Assembly (NCBI RefSeq): GCF_037102585.1 | Contig: NW_027043838.1 | Coordinates: forward strand, 620,001-684,000 | Source: Saccharomycopsis crataegensis | Lineage: Eukaryota; Ascomycota; Saccharomycetes; Ascoideales; Saccharomycopsidaceae | Reading direction: 5' to 3' | Length of the DNA stretch: 64,000 bases | In this document: piece by piece, positions 38,994-48,800 of the stretch | How positions within the stretch are numbered: the first letter of the stretch is position 1 | Layout: the number at the start of each line of letters is the position of its first letter | Notes under the pieces: model-generated | Database searches by the model: none | What the model was told of the DNA's origin: nothing | The model's input: the letters and a program-made list of their open reading frames with translations, nothing else | Position numbers and translations under genes: made by a program

Positions 38994-40752
38994 ACTATAC
39001 TGAATTAGAGCTGATACTTAAGTATTCAATAAATTCTTTTTTTTTTTTGAAAAATCACTTTATTATTGAATCCTTTCTACACATCTTTCTTTTCTTTTCT
39101 TTTTCATTTCCTCTATTTCTGTTTCAACTGTCCTTCATAATAACTGTTCCTCCCGTATACTTATATTATTAGCTCGTGTTTGTTTATTTGTTTATAAAAT
39201 ATTTCCGCCTAATTATTAAAGCGTGTTTGCTAATCTATTCGTACACTCTTTTAATCACTAAAGAACTTTTTTCCTGCTTAATGTGTCAAATACTAATCGT
39301 GTTTCTTTAGCATCACCATCGCACAATGAGAACACTCCGCTTTTGCTGTCTAATGACTCATAGTTTTTGTATAAATATTACTCATTTATATTAGTAGTAT
39401 GTTTGGATTGTAATTAATTCGTCGTAGTATTTTTGGATTATAGCTCATCTGTGAGTGTTGTTTTCAGTTGGAGCGATTAATAAAACTGTAAATCAGAATA
39501 ATGAGAAGCAAAATGTCTATACTATTCGATATATAAAACATAAAGCATATTCAACTCAATAATCTTAGAATTTGCTTTTCTCATAAACCATGAAAAGGTA
39601 GTCAAGGCAAAGATGGATTGGAAATTGATTAAGTTTGCTATATCACATTCAAATCCTCAACCCGATGTTGGAAAAGCAGACAGAGAACTGGAAATAGTAA
39701 TATATATCACTCAAAAATATTTTGCTTTTATTTCTTAAATGCAATAACAGTTTTTTTTGTGGAGAAAATTATCATAAAACTGTAAGAAAAACAAAACCAG
39801 ACTTCTCTATGCTCATCAGCACAATTTCTTTGAAAAAGAAGAGAGAGAGAAGCTTGTTCAATGCTTTTGAACACTTTTGATTAATTTAGTTTGAAATCAA
39901 GGCTAGCTCATCCTATTCAAAGACCCTTAAAAGAAATAAGGCCAAGATACCCTTGCCGAAAATACATATAAAATAATACGGATGCTTGAGTACTAGCAAA
40001 TAGGTCCCTTAAAATAGGAATGTTCTGAAGAACTTCCATATTAATTTGCATTAAAAAGATAGTTTGGATGTACAAGTATTCTACCACTATTTTATTACGT
40101 TACGTGGCAAAGCTCTCATAGATTTATTAGGAACTTCACTCAGGCCCCTGCAATTAAGTAATGAAGTATCCTTCTGATTTAAGAGGACGAAAAAATTCAA
40201 CCTCAGAAACGACAGAATCCGTGGTTTCAATGTTACCCCAAACATTTGCTTCACACCATAAAAGCAAACAATATGAAATTTCCTGAGAAATACAACATAA
40301 CTACGTAAATATTTTCTTTTTCCTACTCAAAATCCATACATCTCCTATTATTGTATCGGGAAACCAAAAGAAAAAACCGTCCAACATCAACAACCAAATG
40401 TCCATATAATCACGTGCCCATTTTTTTTTTTTTTTTTTTTTAGTGCGATTTGAGACGTATCAGATGGGGTTTTGATCGACTAAAGGTTAAATCATTTTGT
40501 ATTTATAGCGCTTCCAATAAAAGCCCCAAAAGAGATCATCTATAGACAAGCATTGCAACTACCATAGTTATTTTGTCTCTCAAGCTTGGTTCGATTGATT
40601 TTCTAAATCATATCCCTGTATTGACTCGCCCATTGCGTGAATAATTGGTTTCCTTGTTGTTTTTTTTTTTAGGTATTTTGCCTTCATCTTATTAGTGCTT
40701 AAATCACTAAATACAATTAAGTTGTCGGCTCCATCCATCCCATGATTATACA
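38994..40752. other. 1.8 kb DPM2/PKH intergenic region
   Basis: AT-rich throughout, with T-rich DPM2 3' sequence, a CACGTG at 40411-40416 (AATCACGTGC) followed by a T18 tract ahead of the kinase gene. I see no frame longer than chance and no tRNA signal. Its length suggests either a large promoter or an unrecognised RNA gene. Confidence 0.5.
40411..40416. promoter_or_regulatory. CACGTG box and T tract upstream of the PKH gene
   Basis: AATCACGTGC on the plus strand is followed within ten bases by a long T run, 340 bases ahead of the kinase start. A Cbf1/Reb1-like architecture is inferred. Confidence 0.4.
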
Positions 40753-43700
40753 ATGTCTGCATCATCAAGGAGAAGATCGGTGAAGGACTTTCAGTTTGGA
40801 AATAAGATAGGTGAAGGATCGTATTCCACTGTTTATAAAGCAGTAGATGTCTATTCGCGAAAAGTGTTTGCGATTAAGATCCTTTCGAAAGCTCACATAG
40901 TTAAAGAAAAGAAAATCAAATATGTTAATATTGAAAAGCAAACATTGAACAGATTAGGTCACCATCCAGGAATTGTAACATTATATTATACCTTCCAGGA
41001 TGAATCATCGTTGTTTTTTGTTATTGATTTCGCAGAATATGGCGAATTGTTGACTTTGATTCGAAAACTAGGGACATTGAACGAAGTTTCAACAAAATAT
41101 TACATGATACAGTTGGTAGATGCCATTAAGTTCATGCATTCCAAAGGAGTTATTCACCGGGATTTGAAACCAGAAAACATTTTGTTGAATCATGACATGA
41201 AATTAATGATTACGGACTTTGGTGCAGCAAAAATGCTTGATGAAAATGGGAATGCCGAAGAATTACAGAGTAATTTATCAATTAATAGCAATGGAGGCCT
41301 GGGAGAAAATGGTGACGATAAGGAGAAGGCAGCATCGTTTGTTGGTACTGCTGAGTACGTATCTCCTGAGTTACTACAACATAATGAGTGTGGGTATGAA
41401 AGCGATATTTGGGCTGTTGGTTGTATATTATATCAGTTCATCGTTGGACTTCCACCATTTAAAGGGTCTACTGAATATTTAACCTTTGAAAAAATCATTG
41501 GCCTTGATTACAAATTCCCTAATCATTTCATTCCCGATCCAATCAAGCATTTGATTACGAATATATTGGTGATCGATCCGAAAAAAAGATATACGATAAA
41601 AGATGTCCAAGAGCATCAGTTTTTTAAGAATGTTCCATGGACAGACTTTAACTACATTTGGAAGAGGAATCCACCGAAGATAGAAGCTTATGATCCTAGA
41701 ACATATGCCAATGGCAATACTACACCACCATCCACAACTGAGGTTTTATCAAAGCCAGTTGTTGTCAAACAGCCTATAAATTTCTACAAAAAGGCGATCG
41801 CGAACCCATCAAAGACTTTGGATATTATCAATAGTACTTATGTTCCTTCATCCAACCACATGATGCCAACAAACTCTCCAAAGAAAAATGTGGGTGCATT
41901 ACATCAAACTGGAAAAGGGTACCCTAAAATAAATCAATTCAACAGAAATGCCGCTATTGCCACTGCCGCCGGTAATATAGCAATGAACAATATCACAACT
42001 CAGACTACCCCGTCAAATATCAATAGTGCCCATGTGATGCCTGCCCAAAACCAAAATATTCATAGTACCCAAAAAGTAAACGGCAATAATGCTTCGGTTA
42101 GCAATGTTACTAATAAACAAGGACATGCGTATAAATCACAAACACAAACACAACCCCAACAGACCTCGACTCCCCCTCATCCCCTGCAATCATCACACGG
42201 TGGATCACCGTCTCAATTTTCCAGCGTTAAAACTAATGGGAAAAGCCATGAAAAACAGAATTCACAATCTAGTAATCAGACAAGAATTTTCAAACTGCAG
42301 TCACAACAAAAACTTCAACAGAGCAACCATTATGTTTTCAATAAACCGCTAATTCAAGGTGGAGTCAACATATCAAAATCTCAACCAACAAGCCCGATAT
42401 CTTTCAATTTAAGTAGCCAAAGTAATCTAGGAAACAGATCCGTGTCAGAGACAAAAAGTGAGATTTCTTCACGTATTAATAATGCGTCTTCTGTGGATAA
42501 AAATGGAAGTGGTGGTGAGAATCAATCCTACAGTCCGATTGAGAAAAATGGTTCCAGTAACAATATTGGTGATGAAAAAATGATTAACGGCTTGGCACAT
42601 GAAATTTCTATCAATGACAATGCAACGCAAGTTAAAGATTCTCTAGCAGCAGCCAATGAAGCAATTCAAATTGCCCAGAAATTTAGAGCCAAAAATTTAT
42701 TTGCTTCTACTAGTAGTTATCCAGGTGAAGCTATGAACGATTTTAATGATCCTAAAAAACCAAGCCATCCATATGCGCCAATGAGATTGGCATCTGGCAG
42801 CAACTCTGCTGCTCTGTCTCCATTCATGAATGGTTATGCTTACACTAGCAATCAATCCAGCACGCCAATTGAGCAACCAGTGGCGATCCCTTATGAAGGC
42901 AGACTTTCGCTTTCATCTGAAGCCCCTTCAGGAGTTGGTAAGAACCAGCAATATCACACGAATTATGGACTCAACCACTCGACCGACCTCGATCAAAATA
43001 TTCTCTTATCATCAAATCCTGTGACAAACCCGAGTGGTAATGCAGAGCCTCATCCATTTGACTCCTTAGCGAAACCGGAACCAGTTTTATCAAAGATCAA
43101 GCATAATCAAAGCTTGACACTTGATACTGGCTTTCCATCTTCCAAAATTGAAGCATATTCAGAAGAATTGACCAGCTCCCCAAAATCACCCAGGGATATT
43201 GATTCCAAGCATACACATTCAGCTTCTGCAATGAAGAAAGTTGATCCACCAGCCAAGAATTCGGCTTTTGTTCCTCAAACAGAAAAATTGAAAATACAAA
43301 GTCCGAAGATCTGTCCATCACCCGTTATTTACTTTGATGATGACATCGAGCCAGAATTCGAAGCTGATCATATCCCTCCAGAAATTACCCAGCTTCTATA
43401 TGCGGATGAAAAGATAATCAAATTGGGCACCATTGTTGTCAGTCATTTGTCATTTGAAGATATTTTGGAGACTGATCCAAATCTATCTATTAGCTCTGTA
43501 TATGGATCAAAGTTGGATCTCAATGATGCCACCATCAACGAAATCATAGGGAAACATGGAAGGGTCATTGATTATTATTCCAAACCTGAAGTGATGATAG
43601 TTACAACATTGGGAAGGCTATTCATTCTCCAATCAATTAAGTTGTCAAACAGATTGTACGAGATTAAGCTAACCGACAATAAAATCTCTTTGTATGACTA

Positions 43701-44139
43701 CGAATTTGATGAAGGCAGTGAAAGCAACTACGGATACTTGTTGGTTGAATTGATTGATAAGCAATGTTTGTTATTCTTAAGCCCCCATGATCATAAAAGG
43801 GTTACTGTGGATTTTGAAACCAATACCAGCATCACTTGGATTGAATGCTTGTTCAAGGCGAAACAGTTATTGAGGCCAAAAACGCGCAAGAAATGCAATA
43901 TGGGCTACGAATCAAATACAGAGAACTCCTCACCGACAAATAAGACTGGCTCGAACATGCCATCATCACTGAAATCATCACCTATTAGCCGTGAATCGAA
44001 ACTAAGTGTGGGCTCTCTGACAACTTCCGCCACAAGATCCTCACAAGGGACCAACAATAAGAAAAATAATTCTTCGGTCGCAAATGTGGCTGCTGCTGCT
44101 GCTGCTGCCGCCGCCGCAATTAAAAAGGAACATCGATAA
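40753..44139 (+). CDS. PKH2: PDK1-type protein kinase (Pkh family)
   Basis: Pkh kinases phosphorylate the activation loops of AGC kinases (Ypk1, Pkc1, Sch9) in sphingolipid, eisosome and cell-wall signalling. The product has 1128 residues. The kinase domain begins almost at once: GEGSYSTVY at ~20-28, catalytic Lys42 (FAIKIL), VIHRDLKPEN (His135, Asp137), DFG at 155-157, then the family's loop insert before SFVGTAEYVSPE. A long Asn/Gln/Ser-rich linker spans ~310-870. A C-terminal PH-like region (~890-1040, VVSHLSFEDILETDPN ... RVTVDFETNTSITWIECLFKA) matches Pkh proteins. The end is poly-Ala (AAAAAAAAAAAA). Which Pkh paralogue it equals is undetermined, so the symbol is provisional. Confidence 0.88.
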   Translation: MSASSRRRSVKDFQFGNKIGEGSYSTVYKAVDVYSRKVFAIKILSKAHIVKEKKIKYVNIEKQTLNRLGHHPGIVTLYYTFQDESSLFFVIDFAEYGELLTLIRKLGTLNEVSTKYYMIQLVDAIKFMHSKGVIHRDLKPENILLNHDMKLMITDFGAAKMLDENGNAEELQSNLSINSNGGLGENGDDKEKAASFVGTAEYVSPELLQHNECGYESDIWAVGCILYQFIVGLPPFKGSTEYLTFEKIIGLDYKFPNHFIPDPIKHLITNILVIDPKKRYTIKDVQEHQFFKNVPWTDFNYIWKRNPPKIEAYDPRTYANGNTTPPSTTEVLSKPVVVKQPINFYKKAIANPSKTLDIINSTYVPSSNHMMPTNSPKKNVGALHQTGKGYPKINQFNRNAAIATAAGNIAMNNITTQTTPSNINSAHVMPAQNQNIHSTQKVNGNNASVSNVTNKQGHAYKSQTQTQPQQTSTPPHPLQSSHGGSPSQFSSVKTNGKSHEKQNSQSSNQTRIFKLQSQQKLQQSNHYVFNKPLIQGGVNISKSQPTSPISFNLSSQSNLGNRSVSETKSEISSRINNASSVDKNGSGGENQSYSPIEKNGSSNNIGDEKMINGLAHEISINDNATQVKDSLAAANEAIQIAQKFRAKNLFASTSSYPGEAMNDFNDPKKPSHPYAPMRLASGSNSAALSPFMNGYAYTSNQSSTPIEQPVAIPYEGRLSLSSEAPSGVGKNQQYHTNYGLNHSTDLDQNILLSSNPVTNPSGNAEPHPFDSLAKPEPVLSKIKHNQSLTLDTGFPSSKIEAYSEELTSSPKSPRDIDSKHTHSASAMKKVDPPAKNSAFVPQTEKLKIQSPKICPSPVIYFDDDIEPEFEADHIPPEITQLLYADEKIIKLGTIVVSHLSFEDILETDPNLSISSVYGSKLDLNDATINEIIGKHGRVIDYYSKPEVMIVTTLGRLFILQSIKLSNRLYEIKLTDNKISLYDYEFDEGSESNYGYLLVELIDKQCLLFLSPHDHKRVTVDFETNTSITWIECLFKAKQLLRPKTRKKCNMGYESNTENSSPTNKTGSNMPSSLKSSPISRESKLSVGSLTTSATRSSQGTNNKKNNSSVANVAAAAAAAAAAIKKEHR

Positions 44140-44744
44140 GTATTTTCTGCTTTTAGTGGTAATATAAAGTTAATGGTTTCAGTTGAACTTAAAATATCAC
44201 TGCTAGTTTTTCCTTTTCTTTCTTTTTCATCCCACTTCTTCATTTGAACATTTGTCTTTTTGTTTGGGATGACATGCCATAATAATGAATTTGTTTCTGG
44301 TCCTTATTTTTTTTTTTTGTCATTATTTTTTTGTTTGTATTGTGTTCATTCTGCGTGTGTGTTCTGAGCTTATTATTCTGTTTGGTTTTATAACCATTCC
44401 ATGTACCATATAGCATCTGCATTATTTTTATTTGATTCATAGTTCTTGTTTTTACCGAAGGAGACGACCAAGATGAAATATAGACAAAAAAAATTCTCAT
44501 TCTTTTATGAAGGATTTGCTTTGTAAAACGAAATTATTTTAGAGGAGATTTATGAGCCCAAGAAAGTTTTGTGCTGGAGCTCAATTATTTGATGTGAAAG
44601 GAAATTGCTCATATGAAAATAAAAAATACGTATCATACAGATTCAGTTGCTGAATATTTCATAAAAAACTTATATTCAAATATATTTACGTGCCTGTAAA
44701 CACTATATACAAATTAGAATCCGTCACCTTGGAATTAAAGAAGT
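44140..44744. other. Convergent spacer, PKH/mitochondrial protein
   Basis: T-rich on the left and mixed AT on the right; 3' regions of both genes. No frame or RNA gene supported. Confidence 0.55.
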
Positions 44745-45497
44745 CTATGAGTTAAGAGCCAGTTCAATCTTGTTGCTATTATGTTCTTCAACTTGTTTTA
44801 ACAATTTATTGAATTTTTTCTTGATGTCCTTCCGTTTAATTTCTTTGTCAATGACAACATTTGGTAAATCTTTGAAAGAATTTTCATCCAAGTGAAGGGC
44901 ATTTGGCAATTTTTCATTGTAGCTCATAGCTTCCCTGGAAAGAACATTATGAACAAAGTGGCTTCTCAAAATCTTGATAGTGGAAGATTCTGTCAAAACT
45001 AAGTCAGAAACTGAGTACCCTGATTGCTGTTGTACCTTCTTGAAATATTGGAATCTAACGTTCAAATCGTACAATTCTGTCTTGACAAGCTCTTCGATAT
45101 TAGTTATTTTGGTAGAGGCATCGATTTCTTTCCAACTGGATAACAATATTTCGTCTAATTGCTCGACAGTCGTGATCTTCTTAGTATTCAACCAGGTATT
45201 AACTTTGAAATTACCCAATCTACGTTGAAATTCTTCCTTTGTAAGCTGCTGTGGCAACCCAATGATTTCCAAGTTGCTAGGATTAGTGGCGCCGGTAACC
45301 TTTGAATCAGAGTTCAAAATGGCATCGGCTTCTTCATTTTTGGCGTCGATGTTACTGAGCTTCTCTTTTAGCTGAGCTTTTTCTTTTCTTGCAGTTGGGT
45401 TCAAAAATTTCAACCATGAGCCAAACTCCGCCTGGGATGCTCCTGTTGTGCTGAATGTTCTGACGCTAGATCTTATTATGAGACGAGAGGCCAACAT
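44745..45497 (-). CDS. Probable mitochondrial ribosomal protein (mL50-like)
   Basis: The product has 250 residues. The N-terminus MLASRLIIRSSVRTFSTTGASQ is a strong mitochondrial presequence with a likely cleavage after RTFS. After a charged helix (WLKFLNPTARKEKAQLKEKL) comes LEIIGLPQQLTKEEFQRRLGNFKVNTWL, then helical segments and a basic tail (KRKDIKKKFNKLLKQ). The pattern (small, basic, presequence, helix-rich) fits a mitoribosome subunit; I tentatively place it with the mL50/Mrpl13 group. That placement is from memory of the family's style, not a firm motif, and another matrix protein remains possible. Confidence 0.5.
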   Translation of the reverse strand: MLASRLIIRSSVRTFSTTGASQAEFGSWLKFLNPTARKEKAQLKEKLSNIDAKNEEADAILNSDSKVTGATNPSNLEIIGLPQQLTKEEFQRRLGNFKVNTWLNTKKITTVEQLDEILLSSWKEIDASTKITNIEELVKTELYDLNVRFQYFKKVQQQSGYSVSDLVLTESSTIKILRSHFVHNVLSREAMSYNEKLPNALHLDENSFKDLPNVVIDKEIKRKDIKKKFNKLLKQVEEHNSNKIELALNS

Positions 45498-45865
45498 CTT
45501 CTACCTGGTTTCTTGTGGTTTTAGTTGCTGATACAGTTGTTGGACTGATGTTGTTGATGGTTGAAAATTTCGTCTGCTCAATTTTGGGAAAAAAAATTTG
45601 ACCGCCGAAACAGGGCTGCGCAACCACTGTTGATATTAATAATAATAATATGAGTTTAATAAACTATATGCGGTGACAACATTCGGATGAGAAGGTTGCC
45701 GAAGACAAGATAATATCAATTTTTTTTTTTAGTTTTGTGTCATTGGTCTCTCATATCGTTTTTGTTTTTCCCTTTTCTTGTTTTATCTGAATCCTCTGTT
45801 TGTGCCTGTCAGTTGTTGATGGTTGTGTCTCTCGCTTGAGTAAGTTTTCCTATGGCTGTTTCATC
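45498..45865. other. Divergent spacer, mitochondrial protein/SYT1-like
   Basis: It contains a short TAA repeat and an A9 and T10 run. The SYT1-like frame is open through 45800 but lacks an ATG until 45866. No other feature. Confidence 0.5.
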
Positions 45866-48800
45866 ATGAGTCTGATCGACGAACCTGCAATTACCCAGCC
45901 ACATATCAAGAACGTTGCCATGGGCACCCTAGGAGTATCCAACTCCGACGACGAGCAGCATTTCATAAAGAAAACAGGAATTATTGAGCGCTTGAAACCA
46001 AAGAAGAAAGCAAATACCAGGTCTCCAAGCAGCAAGCGACAGGGTCTGGAAGCGACAGAAGAAAATGTCAATGACGGGGGCACAGTTGATGTTAAGAAGA
46101 ATTCGGTTCCAAATTATATTTCGAGGAAATTGAATAGAAAAAGAAAATCTTCAAGCACTTCAAACACTTCGCACAAAGGACTCAGTTCAAATAGTCACTT
46201 GGTTTCAGAAACCAGCAATGGTGCTGAGCCTCCACATCACAATAAGCCTCCAAATTCATCACCAATCTCAAGTTTTGATGCCAGTCCCACCATTACAATT
46301 CGACAACATTTTACAGATCAATCGAGTATTACCCAAAGAAATGGTCATCAGAAACGTGAATCAGGCCCGCATTCCTTGCTCTCATATCTTCGGCCATCTG
46401 CCGACCACTCACGTCAGTCGTCATTTGGCTCATTAGTATTAGTGGAGAGTCCACGCTCATCTTTGTATAATATTACTCAGACAAGTTCCAATAGAAAAAG
46501 CTCTTTGGACTCATCAAATAATGCACTGAGAAGAAATCTGGCTAGTCTAAAGTCTCCTGGCTACTCCAAATTCTCTTTCCCCAAATTCTCGAAGAGAAAT
46601 AGCGTACTGTCGAGTGTACAGGATGAGTCCCTTCCGGTACTGGAATATTCTTTTGAACAGAGTCCCATAGGCTATTCATCTAAACAATTTAATAATTTGA
46701 ATCCCTTTTCTCCCGAAATCGAGGATTTCTCTTGGAGACATAATGGCAGTAATGAGGGAACAGATGGTGAAGCGAAGCAGGCATACGCCATTGAACCTCA
46801 GAATTCTAACACCGAACCCCGAATTGATACATCTAATGAAGGTATAAAGTCAGTGCTGAAAAAGTTTCTAGGACTTACCATATCTTCAGGCACATATCAT
46901 AGGAATAAAAAAAATTCATTAACAAGTTCACACAGACCAAAAAATATTAGCGTTGATAAAAGCTCTGCAGATAGGGACTTCTCCGGTGGAACAAAGAGTT
47001 TTATACAATCACCAAGTATTATTTCTCCTTCAACTAGACTGAAGAAAAAAACTTTTTCAATTTTTGATGATGATGACGATGATGACGATGATGACGATGC
47101 TCATATCAAAAACAATGGAGGTATGAAAGAAGTTCCAAATCATAGAGATCAGTATAACTTTTGCCAAGGATCATTGGAATCCTCTTTTGTTTCTGAAAAA
47201 AATGTCAATATCTTGGGTTTTGCTTCAGAGAAATATATGAACGAAAAATTTAAAAGAAACAGATTTCGTTCTAATTCTCTTAATGATCTGCTTCAGAACT
47301 CCGCCAGTAACTTTTATAAGAATTTACCAGTTAATAACCGAAATGCCACCGGAACATTTATTGACTTTGTACAGTCTTCAAGAACGCCATCAAGGAGCGG
47401 ATCTAAAACTCCATCAAGAAGGAACTCGGTGGTAGATATGGTAAGATTTTCTAATTCTCAGGCCTCGCTGTCCAAACCCGGATCCCCTTTAATGGGTAGC
47501 ACAACCCCCTCAAAGTCTGACGATCCCTTTAGTGCTAGATTGAGTAGAAGAAGAAGTCAAACTTTGAGCTCATTAATGAATCTGACATACCTATTGGGAA
47601 ACAGATCGTCTGAGAAGTTTGGCGAGGAAAACAATACGGAACGAAGTACTTTTGGATTGAAGTTGAGAAGAAATTCAAGGAGCTTTCTTGGACTTAATAG
47701 TGGAACTGAGGATCTGGTATCCTCAGGAACGGTCAATCACGAGCTCAATAAACCAACTTCTAGAATTAATAATAATAATAAAAACCCCGCAGGTCTGGAT
47801 TTGAAGTTTTCTGGCCATTCGTATGATGAATCAACTTCAGAAGACGATTATAAAGGGGAGAAGGAATCATTTTTCAAATATTATTCTGCCTCATTGAGTA
47901 ATAAAGCTTCCAATGCTGATAATGTGGCAAATATCCCAAAGCCGATGCAAGAAGATACGTACGTTTCCTATCTCTTGAAGTTGATGACAAATGGCTTCTC
48001 TTACGAAATCACTGATATATTGAGTTCAAAAATAGCAATCAATAAGTACCCAATAGTGGATCCAAACAAATCATATGAAAAGTTCATTATTTTCCAGGAT
48101 AAAGAGTCATGTAGAGAGCTCTTTTCAAGGACATTTGGTTCCAGTTACAAAAACTCTTTCTACACAAACTGTTTATATTTGTTCATATATTTGCATTTCT
48201 TGAGCATGTTCTATGATTCAAATTGGATTTTCCCGCAAGCTGATAATGATCTAAGAAATCCAGTTTACAATATTCTATCCAAATTTAACGCTAGGCATAT
48301 CGGTGCTGGTGATAATACAGATAAAACAAAAAAAATATCACTGCTTTCAGAACAGCAAGATTTTTTGGAGTTTCACATAGATAAAGTGACTTCAATTCCT
48401 ATTGATCTTGTATTTAGACACTTCTTATTCTATAACAAGTTGCCACCGGAAACGGAAAAGATTGATTTGACTTTAGAGATCATAAGCTATAATTATTACT
48501 ATTTCATGAACTTGACAAATTTGAAATTTATTACAGGAAGCTATCGAATACATGATGATGACTTGAATAATAATACGGATAATGAAGATTTTAATGACAC
48601 GGTTATTATCACTGAAGCCGAAAAAAAAGATGAAGATCGGGAATTGTGCTCAGAGAAATCTATCGCTGATATTTCTACCTTGGATACATCGAAGTTCACT
48701 ATTTTTCACAGTGTCAATGAGATCTATACCCTACTATTCGTTTCTTTGGTTCTTCAAACGGACCATTTTAATAAAAACAATCGCTCTAAGATGCTGCAAC

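Noticed and set aside
45800-45865. Longer N-terminus of the SYT1-like protein
   Set aside because: The extension begins at TTG; the first ATG is 45866. The same reasoning shortened CWF19, BNA4, SRO9 and the bZIP.
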